Of a stretch of 64,000 bases of DNA, positions 52,891-63,264 are shown piece by piece. This DNA comes from Pseudomonadota bacterium (GTDB lineage Bacteria > SZUA-182 > DTGQ01): positions 1 to 64,000 of the forward strand of contig DAOURK010000005.1 of the NCBI GenBank assembly GCA_030625085.1, in the 5' to 3' direction. The notes beneath the pieces are model-generated. The model was not told the DNA's origin and did no database searches. It worked only from the letters and a program-made list of their open reading frames with translations. Each line of letters starts with the position of its first letter. Position 1 is the stretch's first letter. A program made the position numbers and the translations under genes.

Positions 52891-54063
52891 TCAATCTTTC
52901 GGTATTACTCGAACTATTTCCTGATAAATTTCTTTCAAAGGTCGCTTTGTTTTTAAAGCAATTTGACGACAATCCTCATATTCCGGAGAAGCGGTAACAA
53001 TTTTCCCATCTAATTTTCCTACCTTAACCCGCACGGGGCCAAAAGAAAATGGTACTGAAATAATTTCCCTTTGAATTGCTTTCCTCCAAACCTCTTTAAT
53101 TCGAATACCCAGCGTCGTGGTTTCTCGAATAATAACTGAGCAAAGCGCATCAATGAGATTAGGGTGGGAAAGAACAGTTAAACGGGTAGCCGGTCTATTT
53201 TTTTTCATGATGATGGGTGTAAGTGAAACATCCAGGGCCCCAGCATCGGAAAGCCGCGTCATGAGATAATCATAAAACTCAGGATTCATATCGTCAATAT
53301 CTGTTTCCAATAGTGAAAGCCTTTCTTCTTGCCAATCAGGCGAAGTAGTTCCTAAAACAGCTCGTAAAAGATTAGGGACCTGCTTCAAATCCCTAGTTCC
53401 TGCACCATAACCAATCTTTTGAATGCGCAACGCCGGCATAGGTCCAAAATCTACAGCAAGGCTAGAAATGAGAGCCGCTCCTGTGGGAGTAACCAATTCA
53501 TAAGAAAGTCCTGTCGAATATACAGGGATATCACTTAAAAGTTCCATAGTGGCTGGAGAGGGAATAGGAATAGTACCATGTTCTGTGGTGATTAACCCGC
53601 TTCCCAGGTGCAGTGGTGAGGAAAAAATTTTATCAATCCCAAGGGCTTTAATACCCACTAAAGTTCCAACAATATCAATAACAGAATCGAGGGAACCTAA
53701 CTCATGAAAATGAATGTTATGAATAGCTTCCCTATGCACTTTAGCTTCTGCTTGCGCAATTTTAGTAAAAATTTTGATGGCTGATTCTCGGATATCCGGG
53801 GGAAGATCACTTTGTTGTAAAAGACTGATGAAATCCTGGAGGGTCCTTCCCTGCCGCTTGGCCGAGTCAGATATCGATATTTCCATTTTGGTCCCTGACA
53901 AAGCTCCTCGTCTGACAGACTTGGGAGTCAAAGTGAGGCCGTTAAGAGGCAAAGATTGAAGTTCTTTGGTAATCCATTGAATATCCAAACCTAATTCTGC
54001 CAAAGTCCCGAGAATCATATCTCCACTAATTCCAGCGTAACAGTCAAAATAAAGAATTTTCAA
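52891..54063 (-). CDS. larC: Nickel insertion protein LarC
   Basis: 390 residues. It begins MKILYFDCYAGISGDMILG, the LarC hallmark, with HFHELGSLDSVIDIVGT and YELVTPTGAALISSL in the middle and LLETDIDDMNPEFYDYLM in the C-terminal half. LarC is the CTP-dependent enzyme that inserts nickel into the pyridinium cofactor of lactate racemase-type enzymes. In some lactobacilli the protein is made by ribosomal frameshift, but here it is one uninterrupted frame. larB lies about 250 bases upstream on the same strand. larA and larE are not in the window. Confidence 0.93.
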   Translation of the reverse strand: MKILYFDCYAGISGDMILGTLAELGLDIQWITKELQSLPLNGLTLTPKSVRRGALSGTKMEISISDSAKRQGRTLQDFISLLQQSDLPPDIRESAIKIFTKIAQAEAKVHREAIHNIHFHELGSLDSVIDIVGTLVGIKALGIDKIFSSPLHLGSGLITTEHGTIPIPSPATMELLSDIPVYSTGLSYELVTPTGAALISSLAVDFGPMPALRIQKIGYGAGTRDLKQVPNLLRAVLGTTSPDWQEERLSLLETDIDDMNPEFYDYLMTRLSDAGALDVSLTPIIMKKNRPATRLTVLSHPNLIDALCSVIIRETTTLGIRIKEVWRKAIQREIISVPFSFGPVRVKVGKLDGKIVTASPEYEDCRQIALKTKRPLKEIYQEIVRVIPKD

Positions 54064-54309
54064 CTAAGTCCCCCTTTTTTTATCTAAACACTCATGAACG
54101 AATTATTCACCCCCGAAGATGAAATTTTTGACTTTTTCAGTAAAGTCTATTTTTCAAAATGCATTTTCATGGTAAACATTCTTGCCTCTTTAAGGCACCA
54201 CGAATTATGAAAATTATATTTTTCAAAGTGTTATATGGTTATTTTCGAAACAAAAAGGTACCTATACCAATACCGAATTGACATTTTGTAATTTTTATTG
54301 GCCATTGTG

Positions 54310-55098
54310 CTAACTTGTCGGCATATGTACTTCCTTTTGCCCATTTTCCAGCCAACCCGGAGAATTAATTAAATGGGCAATACAACCAGCAGAATAACCA
54401 TTATCAATATTAACCACGGCAACTCCCCCTGCACAACTATTAAGCATGGTCAAAAGCGCAGCCACTCCGCCAAAACTTGCTCCATATCCTACGCTCGTAG
54501 GTACGGCAATAACCGGACTATTGACCAGTCCGGCAACAACACTGGCCAAAGCTCCCTCCATCCCGGCTACCACCACAATAACTCGAGCGATATTGAGAAG
54601 CTGATGATGATCAAATAATCTATGAATTCCTGATACTCCCACATCAAAAAGGGTCGTCGTCTTGCTGCCATAAACCCGAGCCGTAACAGCCGATTCCTGG
54701 GCAATAGGAATATCAGCCGTGCCTGCCGATAAGACCACAACATGTCCTTTTTGTTCAGGAGGTTTTTTTTGAACCACAATCATCCGAGCTTCTTGATAAA
54801 ACTCAGCAGATGGATCAATTTCATGAATGGCTTTATAAATGGTTTTATCAGCTTTGGTGGCAAGAAGTGGGACTCCTTTCCCAATAATGTTTTTTGCGAT
54901 TTGTATAATTTGTTCGATAGATTTACCTGGACAAAAGACTGCTTCGGCAAATCCCCTGCGGAGTTGCCGATGATGGTCTAATTTGGCAAAACCAAGATCC
55001 TGATAAGGCAAATTTTTTAAATCATTAAGAGCCTCATCTATTCCGATAGTCCCCTTTTGGATAGATTCAAGTATTTTTCGAATATCGTCTGGATTCAT
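54310..55098 (-). CDS. larB: Pyridinium-3,5-biscarboxylic acid mononucleotide synthase LarB
   Basis: 262 residues. It begins with a short N-terminal region (MNPDDIRKILESIQKGTIGI), then the PurE-like domain with VVLSAGTADIPIAQESAVTA, GVSGIHRLFDH and VVAGMEGALASVVAGLVNSP. LarB carboxylates and hydrolyses nicotinic acid adenine dinucleotide, the first step to the nickel-pincer cofactor. It precedes larC in transcription order. Length is typical (about 245-260). Confidence 0.93.
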   Translation of the reverse strand: MNPDDIRKILESIQKGTIGIDEALNDLKNLPYQDLGFAKLDHHRQLRRGFAEAVFCPGKSIEQIIQIAKNIIGKGVPLLATKADKTIYKAIHEIDPSAEFYQEARMIVVQKKPPEQKGHVVVLSAGTADIPIAQESAVTARVYGSKTTTLFDVGVSGIHRLFDHHQLLNIARVIVVVAGMEGALASVVAGLVNSPVIAVPTSVGYGASFGGVAALLTMLNSCAGGVAVVNIDNGYSAGCIAHLINSPGWLENGQKEVHMPTS

Positions 55099-55318
55099 TT
55101 TATTTTATCCCAAAAAAATAATCATTTTATACATTTGGATTAAAAAATGTAGCAAGTTAAGATATATTTGTCAATCAATAAAGAAATTTTTTTCTTAAAA
55201 TATTTTTGCCTATTTATGCTAAATTTGGATATACTATTAGTATTGTATAAATCAATTTTATATTTTACAACAATTTTTATTTTAACCTAAATTGTTTACT
55301 AAGGGTGCCGAGGTAGCC

Positions 55319-56101
55319 ATGTTTCAAGATCAAAAAATCGTTGTGGTAATGCCGGCTTATAATGCCGCCAAAACATTGGAGCAAACCTATCAGGAAATCC
55401 CTTTTGACATTGTTGATGAAGTGGTTCTCGTAGATGATGCCAGTGAGGATAATACAATTAACGTAGCTCGCAGATTAGGTTTAACTCATATCATCCGGCA
55501 TTCTCTTAATCGAGGTTATGGCGGAAATCAAAAAACCTGCTATAAAAAGGCCCTTTTCTTAGGTGCGGATATTGTCATCATGTTGCACCCGGATTACCAA
55601 TATAATCCCAAATTGATCTATGCTATGACTTCTCTCATTGGTGTCGGGCAATATGATATTATTTTAGCTTCTCGTATCCTTGGGGATGGTGCTTTGCAAG
55701 GAGGAATGCCTCTCTATAAATATTTTGGGAATCGATTTTTGACCTTTTTTGAAAATTGTCTCCTTGGAAAAAAATTATCTGAATATCACACCGGATATCG
55801 AGCTTTTTCCAAAAAAGTACTTGAAAGCTTACCTTTGGAGGAAAATTCTAACAATTTTATCTTTGATAATGAAATGCTGGTCCAAGCAATTTTTTCCGGC
55901 TTTCGCATTGGGGAAGTTTCTTGCCCTACCCGCTATATTGCCGAAGAATCTTCCTCTATAAGCTTTCTTCAAAGCATTCGATATGGGTTGGGAGTTATAA
56001 AAATATCTTTAAAATTTCGCCTGCAAAAAATGGGGCTAATAGACTGTCCCATTTTTTCTTCCAAGGGAAAAAAATTAAAAATATATTCCCCAAAAGAATA
56101 A
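55319..56101 (+). CDS. Family 2 glycosyltransferase
   Basis: 260 residues from ATG 55319 (GAGG just upstream); a TTG nine codons earlier is less likely. The GT-A start is VVVMPAYNAAKTLEQTYQEI, the nucleotide-sugar site VVLVDDASEDNT, then HSLNRGYGGNQKTCYKKAL and MLHPDYQYNPKLI, as in the DPM/DPG synthase-like GT2 group. There is no C-terminal membrane domain apart from a weak hydrophobic stretch. It probably moves a sugar onto a lipid or polysaccharide precursor. It stands alone between larB and rpsB. Confidence 0.9.
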   Translation: MFQDQKIVVVMPAYNAAKTLEQTYQEIPFDIVDEVVLVDDASEDNTINVARRLGLTHIIRHSLNRGYGGNQKTCYKKALFLGADIVIMLHPDYQYNPKLIYAMTSLIGVGQYDIILASRILGDGALQGGMPLYKYFGNRFLTFFENCLLGKKLSEYHTGYRAFSKKVLESLPLEENSNNFIFDNEMLVQAIFSGFRIGEVSCPTRYIAEESSSISFLQSIRYGLGVIKISLKFRLQKMGLIDCPIFSSKGKKLKIYSPKE

Positions 56102-56264
56102 GCAGTTAGGAGAAATTTCCCTTGCAGAATTTTTTTTCCTATGATATGTTTTACAGACTTTGGATATTTAATTAAAGTCATAAACGATCGTACGAGAGGT
56201 ATTACATTATATTATTGAATATATAGCAAGGTTTCAATTCTTAAAAAGGAGGTGATTGTTATCG

Positions 56265-57026
56265 ATGAGAGTATCTATGAAACAACTATTGGAAGCGGGG
56301 GTCCATTTTGGTCATCAGTCAAAAAGATGGAATCCGCGTATGAAAAAATACATTTTTGGAGAGCGAAACGGGATCTATATAATTGATCTTCAAAAAACAT
56401 TACGCCATTTTAAAGAGGCTTATCAATTCACCCGTTCTACAGCGGCCAAGGGCGAGACAGTCCTTTTTGTCGGCACGAAAAAACAATCTCAGGATATTAT
56501 CCTGGAAGAAAGTAAACGTTGCGAGATGTTTTTTGTTCAAAATCGTTGGTTAGGGGGAATGTTAACCAACTTTTCTACAATTAGAAAAAGCATCGATCGC
56601 ATGAAAAAAATGGAAGAGATGAAAAACAATGGAGTCTTTGAGTCTCTGACAAAAAAGGAAGTCCTGAAGCTGGAAAAACGCCGAGAGAAAATGGAAAAAA
56701 TTCTGGGTGGAATTAGAGATATGGATAAATTGCCTAGCGTACTGTTTATAGTAGATCCAAAACGGGAACGAATCGCAGTGACTGAAGCCAACAAGCTCCA
56801 TATTCCGGTTGTTGCCATAGTTGATACTAACTGTGACCCGGAAGGAATCGATTATGTAATTCCCGGAAACGACGATGCAATACGCTCTATCAAGTTGATT
56901 ACTTCTAAAATTGCCGAGGCTGTTTGTGAGGGACGTGCTGAATTTCTCTCTAATATCGAGATAGCTGCCAAAAAAGAACAGCAAGAACGAGCGGAGCAAC
57001 AAGAGGCTAATGCCGCTACTCAATAA
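56265..57026 (+). CDS. rpsB: 30S ribosomal protein S2
   Basis: 253 residues from ATG 56265, giving the usual start [18 protein letters not shown]; a TTG at 56256 would add three residues. The conserved blocks [15 protein letters not shown] and [19 protein letters not shown], then [20 protein letters not shown], are present. S2 binds the 30S subunit late in assembly. An AAAGGAGGTGATTG ribosome site precedes it. It heads the rpsB-tsf-pyrH-frr series, the standard bacterial order. A TTTACA/TAAAGT pair near 56152 could be its promoter, weakly. Confidence 0.97.
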   Translation: MRVSMKQLLEAGVHFGHQSKRWNPRMKKYIFGERNGIYIIDLQKTLRHFKEAYQFTRSTAAKGETVLFVGTKKQSQDIILEESKRCEMFFVQNRWLGGMLTNFSTIRKSIDRMKKMEEMKNNGVFESLTKKEVLKLEKRREKMEKILGGIRDMDKLPSVLFIVDPKRERIAVTEANKLHIPVVAIVDTNCDPEGIDYVIPGNDDAIRSIKLITSKIAEAVCEGRAEFLSNIEIAAKKEQQERAEQQEANAATQ

Positions 57027-57063
57027 CCTATTATTTCGACAATTAAAATCAGGGAGATATTGA

Positions 57064-57666
57064 ATGAGTATTTCAGCCCAACTGGTGAAGGAACTGCGTA
57101 ATAAAACAGGCATCGGTTTTATGGATTGTAAAAAGGCCCTAATGGAATGTGGCACAGATTTGGAAAAGGCAGTAGAATATTTGAGAAAAAAGGGTTTGTC
57201 TACTGCAGCAAAAAAAGCTGGGAGGACTGCTGGACAAGGGCTAGTTGCCTCATATATTCATGGTAATGGAAGAATCGGAGTACTTTTAGAACTTAATTGT
57301 GAAACGGATTTTGTGGCGCGGACTACTGATTTTCAAGAATTGACCAAAGATATAGCCATGCAAATTGCAGCTTCCAACCCCATCTATATAACGAGAGAAG
57401 AAATCCCATCTGAACTTATTGAAAAAGAAATGGAAATCGTTAAAGCACAATTAGGCGATACCAATAAACCGGAAAAAATTTTAGAAAAAATTATTGCAGG
57501 GAAAATGGAAAAAAGTTTTTATACAAAAGTATCCTTACTGGATCAACCCTTTATTAAAGATGACAGCAAAAATGTAAAATCACTTATTATGGATGCCATC
57601 TCTAAATTGGGAGAAAATATTGTAGTGAGCAGATTTGTTCGTTATGCTCTTGGAGAGCAAGAATAA
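57064..57666 (+). CDS. tsf: Elongation factor Ts
   Basis: 200 residues, the short form of EF-Ts (about 200 versus 280 in Escherichia coli). It begins VKELRNKTGIGFMDCKKAL, then KKGLSTAAKKAGRTAGQGLV and the VLLELNCETDFVARTTDF core, which recycle EF-Tu by releasing GDP. The C-terminal part ends KNVKSLIMDAISKLGENIVV, followed by SRFVRYALGE. It follows rpsB after 37 bases in the classic order. No residue of the core is missing; the dimerisation region of the long form is simply absent. Confidence 0.97.
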   Translation: MSISAQLVKELRNKTGIGFMDCKKALMECGTDLEKAVEYLRKKGLSTAAKKAGRTAGQGLVASYIHGNGRIGVLLELNCETDFVARTTDFQELTKDIAMQIAASNPIYITREEIPSELIEKEMEIVKAQLGDTNKPEKILEKIIAGKMEKSFYTKVSLLDQPFIKDDSKNVKSLIMDAISKLGENIVVSRFVRYALGEQE

Positions 57667-57707
57667 AGGAAAATAAACTTGAGTGTGATTATGAATGAGT
57701 ACGATTA

Positions 57708-58424
57708 ATGGATAAAGCCTTTCAAAGGATACTATTAAAGTTGAGTGGAGAGGCTCTCAAGGGTGACAGGGAACACGGAATTGACAGCACTACAGTAATG
57801 AAAATCGCCGCCGAGATTAAAGATATAAAAAATTTAGGTGTGGAGATAGCATTAGTAATTGGAGGAGGGAATATCTATCGAGGAGCTTCCGGAGATGTTG
57901 AGTGCGTTGAGAAAACCTCTGCAGATTATATGGGAATGCTGGCCACTGTTATCAATGGATTGGCTTTGCAAGGAGCTTTAGAAAAATTAGGGGTTTATAC
58001 ACGCGTTCTCAGCGCTATTGAGATGCATCAATTAGCAGAACCTTATATTCGCCGAAGGGCTATTCGTCATGTTGAAAAGGGAAGGGTAGTTATTCTGGTA
58101 GGGGGAACAGGCAATCCATATTTTACAACTGATACGGCGGCTGCCTTACGGGCCATTGAAATTGGCGCGGAAGTAATACTCAAGGCTACTAAAGTGGATG
58201 GTGTTTATAGTTCAGATCCTATCAAAGATCAAACGGCTGTTAAATATGATAAATTGACGTATATGGAAGCTTTAAATAAACAAATTTGTGTAATGGACAA
58301 TACGGCCATTTCATTATGCATGGATAATCATCTGCCCATAATTGTCTTTAATTTTAAGAAAAAGGGAAATATTCAAAAAATTGTATTAGGACAAAAAATA
58401 GGCTCTATTATTAGAGGAGATTAA
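57708..58424 (+). CDS. pyrH: UMP kinase
   Basis: 238 residues, amino-acid kinase fold. It begins [19 protein letters not shown], then [13 protein letters not shown] and the [16 protein letters not shown] segment, with [20 protein letters not shown] and [13 protein letters not shown] further on. It phosphorylates UMP to UDP in the cytosol, and is regulated allosterically in most bacteria. It lies between tsf and frr, as usual, with 2 bases to frr. Length is normal. Confidence 0.98.
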   Translation: MDKAFQRILLKLSGEALKGDREHGIDSTTVMKIAAEIKDIKNLGVEIALVIGGGNIYRGASGDVECVEKTSADYMGMLATVINGLALQGALEKLGVYTRVLSAIEMHQLAEPYIRRRAIRHVEKGRVVILVGGTGNPYFTTDTAAALRAIEIGAEVILKATKVDGVYSSDPIKDQTAVKYDKLTYMEALNKQICVMDNTAISLCMDNHLPIIVFNFKKKGNIQKIVLGQKIGSIIRGD

Positions 58425-58426
58425 TT

Positions 58427-58984
58427 ATGCGGCTTGATCTCTATGATGAAATAACAAAAAAAATGAAACAACGTGTTGAAGGCTTGGGAAGGGAATTGAA
58501 ACAAATCCGAACAGGAAGAGCCTCATCCGCCCTGCTGGAAGGAATTAAAGTTGATTATTATGGAACACTTACACTAATCAATCAAATGGCTTCGATAACC
58601 ATCCCGGAGGCGCGTACTATGGTAATTCAACCCTGGGATATCTCCATCATTAATCAAATCGAAAAGGCGCTTTTAAAAGCTGATCTAGGGATTAATCCAA
58701 ACAACGATGGTAAAGTAATACGTTTAAACATACCTATGCTCACTGAAGAGCGGCGAAAGCAGTTGGCTAAAATGCTGAAAAATATTGCGGAAGAAGCTAA
58801 AATCACTATTCGTAATTTTAGGCGGGAAGCCAACGAGAAATTGAAAGAAATTGAAAAAGCCAAAGAAATTACTGAAGATGACTATCGCAATGGATTAAAA
58901 GAGATGCAAAAAATTACTGATAATTTCATAGATCAGATTGGAAAAATATCCCAAAATAAAGAAAAGGAAATCATGGAAATATAA
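58427..58984 (+). CDS. frr: Ribosome recycling factor
   Basis: 185 residues. The conserved LKQIRTGRASSALLEGIKVD segment and the PWDISIINQIEKALLKADLG region, then NDGKVIRLNIPMLTEERRKQ, match the family. The long three-helix bundle and small beta domain are expected. With EF-G it splits the post-termination ribosome. It ends the rpsB-tsf-pyrH-frr group; GAGGAG lies before its ATG. A 361-base gap follows, with a hairpin and a strong promoter for tgt. Confidence 0.98.
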   Translation: MRLDLYDEITKKMKQRVEGLGRELKQIRTGRASSALLEGIKVDYYGTLTLINQMASITIPEARTMVIQPWDISIINQIEKALLKADLGINPNNDGKVIRLNIPMLTEERRKQLAKMLKNIAEEAKITIRNFRREANEKLKEIEKAKEITEDDYRNGLKEMQKITDNFIDQIGKISQNKEKEIMEI

Positions 58985-59158
58985 CAGAAATGAGAGTGAT
59001 AACCTATCCACTTCGGGTATATTATTAATAAAACCTGTTCCTCACCTTTTCAAAGTATTCTACCCCAAATGCATTTATTCTTATCTAATGTATTATTACA
59101 TAGATCATCATAAGCCTCTCTATTATTAAGGGGGAATATAATAATTCAGCGTAAAAAG

Positions 59159-59184
59159 CACAGAGGAAATATTATGCCTCTGTG
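59159..59184. repeat. Small hairpin in the frr-tgt gap
   Basis: CACAGAGG (59159-59166) pairs exactly with CCTCTGTG (59177-59184) across a 10-base loop. It is followed by GATTCTAAAATC rather than a T-run, so it is not a classical terminator, though it could stop read-through from frr. The gap 58985-59345 has nothing else but the tgt promoter. Confidence 0.5.
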
Positions 59185-59245
59185 GATTCTAAAATCTCCG
59201 GAGTGCATAATAAGGGATATTTTAAGTGAATTCATATCTGTAATG

Positions 59246-59274
59246 TTGACATTAGTGAAGGTTATTAGTAAAAT
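59246..59274 (+). promoter_or_regulatory. Predicted strong sigma-70 promoter for tgt-yajC-secDF
   Basis: TTGACA (59246-59251), exactly 17 bases, TAAAAT (59269-59274). The tgt start at 59346 lies 72 bases further. This is one of the best promoter matches in the window. Confidence 0.7.
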
Positions 59275-59342
59275 CCTTGCATAATATAATCACCCAACTC
59301 GAATAAAAACCGGAACTGGAACTTGGCTAAAATTTTTTCTAA

Positions 59343-60482
<1,140 letters not shown>

Positions 60483-60513
60483 ATACTTAATTAATCTTAA
60501 GGAAAGGAATTTT

Positions 60514-60825
60514 ATGTTTAATGTCATTTTGGCTATGGCCAACAATCCTTCGGGTCAACAGCAAGGAGGCGGTTTTGCCCCCTCATTAATGGTTTTGATT
60601 GCCATCTTTATTATTTTTTATTTTCTTTTAATTCGTCCCCAACAAAAACAACAAAAAAAATTGCAAGAGATGCGAACAGCCCTTAAAAAAGGGGATAAAG
60701 TGCTCACCAGCGGGGGTATCTATGGTACAGTTCAAAATGTTACTGATGATATTGTTAGCCTTCAGATTGCCGATAAAGTAAAAGTTGAGGTTGCTAAAAA
60801 TTCTGTCGCCGGGAAAAGAGAATAA
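60514..60825 (+). CDS. yajC: Preprotein translocase accessory protein YajC
   Basis: 103 residues. One N-terminal membrane helix (LMVLIAIFIIFYFLLIRPQQ) is followed by KQQKKLQEMRTALKKGDKVL, then TSGGIYGTVQNV, the YajC signature. It associates with SecDF at the inner membrane and aids protein export. A short N-terminal stretch (NPSGQQQGGGFAPS) precedes the helix. It lies 31 bases after tgt, as in most bacteria, with AAGGAAAGG before ATG. Confidence 0.96.
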   Translation: MFNVILAMANNPSGQQQGGGFAPSLMVLIAIFIIFYFLLIRPQQKQQKKLQEMRTALKKGDKVLTSGGIYGTVQNVTDDIVSLQIADKVKVEVAKNSVAGKRE

Positions 60826-60905
60826 ATACCCCAGTAAGAAGCTGGGATTAAAAATCGCTCATGACGAATTTTGACAAGTGAATTCTGAATGCAAGGAGTT
60901 ACTAG

Positions 60906-61571
60906 TTGTCACCTATTGATATGGAATTTTTAAAACAAAATTCTAAGATTCAGGTTTATTTGGAACGAGCAGATAAACATTTGGAAGGAATTGGTTATAC
61001 AGAGCATGGATTACGCCATGCAAGCATAACGGCCATGCTCAGTGAAAAAATATTGAGGTGTCTTGACCATCCACCCGATGATGTTCGCTTGGCTGGTGTG
61101 GCCGGATTTTTACACGATATAGGCAATGTTTGCGGTCGGATGAATCATTGCCAATCCGGTGCTATTATTGCCCATAGCCTTCTTTCAGAAATTGGTATGT
61201 GCAGCGAGGAAATTGTAGGCATTATGGAAGCTATTGGCAATCACGAAGAAGATTTTGGCCAGCCGACAAGTAAAATCTCTGCTGCCCTTATTCTGGCGGA
61301 TAAATCTGATGTTCACCGTTCACGTGTCAGAACTCGCCGATTTATCAGCTTTGATATTCATGATCGAGTTAATTACGCAGCCGAAAAATCTGACTTACAA
61401 ATATCAAATAAAAAAAAGACCATTTCCTTGATGATTAAAATCAATACCGATATTTCACAGGTGATGGAATATTTTGAAATTTTTTTATCTAGAATGATTA
61501 TTTGTCGCAAAGCAGCCAAAGTGCTCTCTTGCGAATTTGAATTAATCATCAATGGGAACAAATTACTATAA
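60906..61571 (+). CDS. HD-domain metal-dependent phosphohydrolase-like protein
   Basis: 221 residues starting at TTG with AAGGAG 8 bases upstream; the ATG at 60921 is too far from that site. An HD-type metal site is present: EHGLRHASITAMLSEKI supplies the first His, FLHDIGNVCG the HD pair, and EEIVGIMEAIGNHEE further His. ADKSDVHRSRVRTRRF follows. The substrate may be a nucleotide, but this cannot be known. It sits between yajC and secD, a position known in several lineages for an HD protein of unknown role. Confidence 0.85.
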   Translation: MSPIDMEFLKQNSKIQVYLERADKHLEGIGYTEHGLRHASITAMLSEKILRCLDHPPDDVRLAGVAGFLHDIGNVCGRMNHCQSGAIIAHSLLSEIGMCSEEIVGIMEAIGNHEEDFGQPTSKISAALILADKSDVHRSRVRTRRFISFDIHDRVNYAAEKSDLQISNKKKTISLMIKINTDISQVMEYFEIFLSRMIICRKAAKVLSCEFELIINGNKLL

Positions 61572-61607
61572 TTTATAATTTGGATAAATCAAACCACAGG
61601 GAGGAAA

Positions 61608-63209
61608 ATGGTGAAAGGTAATTTGAGAGTGAGGTTTTGGATAATAGCGATAATTAGTATTCTCTCAGTAATATATGTGATTCCTTCAATATTCGGATCT
61701 AAGCTTCCATATTGGTGGAAGAAGCCCTTACCAAAGGATAAGATTCATTTGGGTTTAGATCTGCAGGGGGGCATGCATCTTGTTTTAGGGGTAAAATTGG
61801 AAAAGGCTGTTGAAAATTCCCTTGAAGCAAATGTCACAGCGCTAAAAGATAGTATGCGTAAAGAAGGCGTTGTCTATGATGAAGTAAAACGAATCGATGG
61901 AAAATCAATTGAATTAAAGGTAGTTAAAGAAGCCTTTGTTTCACAACTTAATGATGAGGTTTTACGGGATTATTATAATTTCAATATTACCTCTCCTTAC
62001 CAAGGAGATAATACAAAATTTTTACTGACCTTAAAAAGCGAAGAAATCGATCGTATCCGAAGATCAGCCATCGATCAGGCAAAAAAAACCATAACCGATA
62101 GAATAGATCAATTTGGGGTCACAGAACCAACTGTAGCCAAACAGGGAGAAAATCGAATTCTGATTCAGTTGCCTGGGGTAAAAGATACTCAAAGGGCCAT
62201 TGCCTTAATTGGAAAAACGGCACAATTGGAATTCAAACTGTTAAATGATGACTACAGTATGGATAAAGCCCTGCAGGGCGATGTGCCTGAGGGAAGTGAA
62301 ATATTATATGAGCGATATCGTGATAAGGTTACCGGTCAATTAATGAAAAAACCTTATTTGATTAAAAAAACCGTTCTCATGACCGGCGATGTCTTAACCG
62401 ATGCAAGAATTCAACCGGGCGAATATGCAATACCATATGTTACTATGAATTTCAATAAAGCCGGTGGAAAATTATTCGGACAAATCACCGGAGAAAATGT
62501 GGGTAAACGATTGGCTATTGTTCTGGATGACAATGTCTACTCAGCGCCGGTAATCCGGGAAAAAATAGCCGGCGGCAGGGCCCAAATCACCGGACAATTC
62601 ACGGATGAAGAAGCCCGGGACCTTGCTATTGTCCTTAGAGCCGGCGCACTGCCGGCCCCGGTAGAAATTTTAGAACAAAGAACTGTCGGGCCTTCTCTTG
62701 GCAAGGACTCTATCCGTTGGGGATTTAGGGCGCTCTTGTTCGGAACAATCCTTGTCCTCGTTTTCATGGTTATGTATTATAAATTATCCGGACTCATAGC
62801 AGATTTTGCCGTCTTTTTAAACCTTTTAATCGTCATGGCCTTTTTAGCTGCTTTTAAAGCCACGCTTACTTTGCCGGGTATAGCCGGCCTTATTTTAACC
62901 ATAGGTATGGCTGTAGATAATAACGTGCTCGTTTTTGAAAGAATTCGTGAAGAGCTTGATCTTGGTAAAACAATAAGAGCCGCCATAGATGGTGGATATG
63001 ATAAGGCTTTTATTACCATTATTGATTCCACCTCTACCACCCTGATCGCTGCCCTTATTCTTTATCAATTCGGTACAGGTCCAATCAAAGGATTTGCCCT
63101 CACCTTAAGCATAGGGTTGATCGGCAGCGTTTTTACTGCTGTGGTAGTAAGCCGCTTTATCTATGATTGGTTCTTAGACAAAAGAAAGATTGTCAAACTG
63201 AGTATATAA
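61608..63209 (+). CDS. secD: Protein translocase subunit SecD
   Basis: 533 residues. A first membrane helix near 9-27 is followed by HLGLDLQGGMHLVLGVKLEK, the large periplasmic region (IDQFGVTEPTVAKQGENRIL; RAGALPAPVEILEQRTVGPSLG) and a C-terminal membrane domain with GLILTIGMAVDNNVLVFERI. SecD uses the proton motive force to pull proteins from the translocon on the periplasmic side. It is followed 55 bases later by secF. The start ATG has GGGAGG upstream. Length is normal for separate SecD. Confidence 0.98.
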   Translation: MVKGNLRVRFWIIAIISILSVIYVIPSIFGSKLPYWWKKPLPKDKIHLGLDLQGGMHLVLGVKLEKAVENSLEANVTALKDSMRKEGVVYDEVKRIDGKSIELKVVKEAFVSQLNDEVLRDYYNFNITSPYQGDNTKFLLTLKSEEIDRIRRSAIDQAKKTITDRIDQFGVTEPTVAKQGENRILIQLPGVKDTQRAIALIGKTAQLEFKLLNDDYSMDKALQGDVPEGSEILYERYRDKVTGQLMKKPYLIKKTVLMTGDVLTDARIQPGEYAIPYVTMNFNKAGGKLFGQITGENVGKRLAIVLDDNVYSAPVIREKIAGGRAQITGQFTDEEARDLAIVLRAGALPAPVEILEQRTVGPSLGKDSIRWGFRALLFGTILVLVFMVMYYKLSGLIADFAVFLNLLIVMAFLAAFKATLTLPGIAGLILTIGMAVDNNVLVFERIREELDLGKTIRAAIDGGYDKAFITIIDSTSTTLIAALILYQFGTGPIKGFALTLSIGLIGSVFTAVVVSRFIYDWFLDKRKIVKLSI

Positions 63210-63264
63210 AAAAACTAATTGCACAAGCTTTAAAATTTCAAATAGCTAAAAATGGAGGATAATA

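Noticed and set aside
52891-54063. Programmed frameshift in larC
   Set aside because: The gene is a single uninterrupted frame with both LarC halves.
56562-57155. 197-codon minus-strand frame over rpsB and tsf
   Set aside because: It is a shadow of two ribosomal/translation genes with clear motifs.
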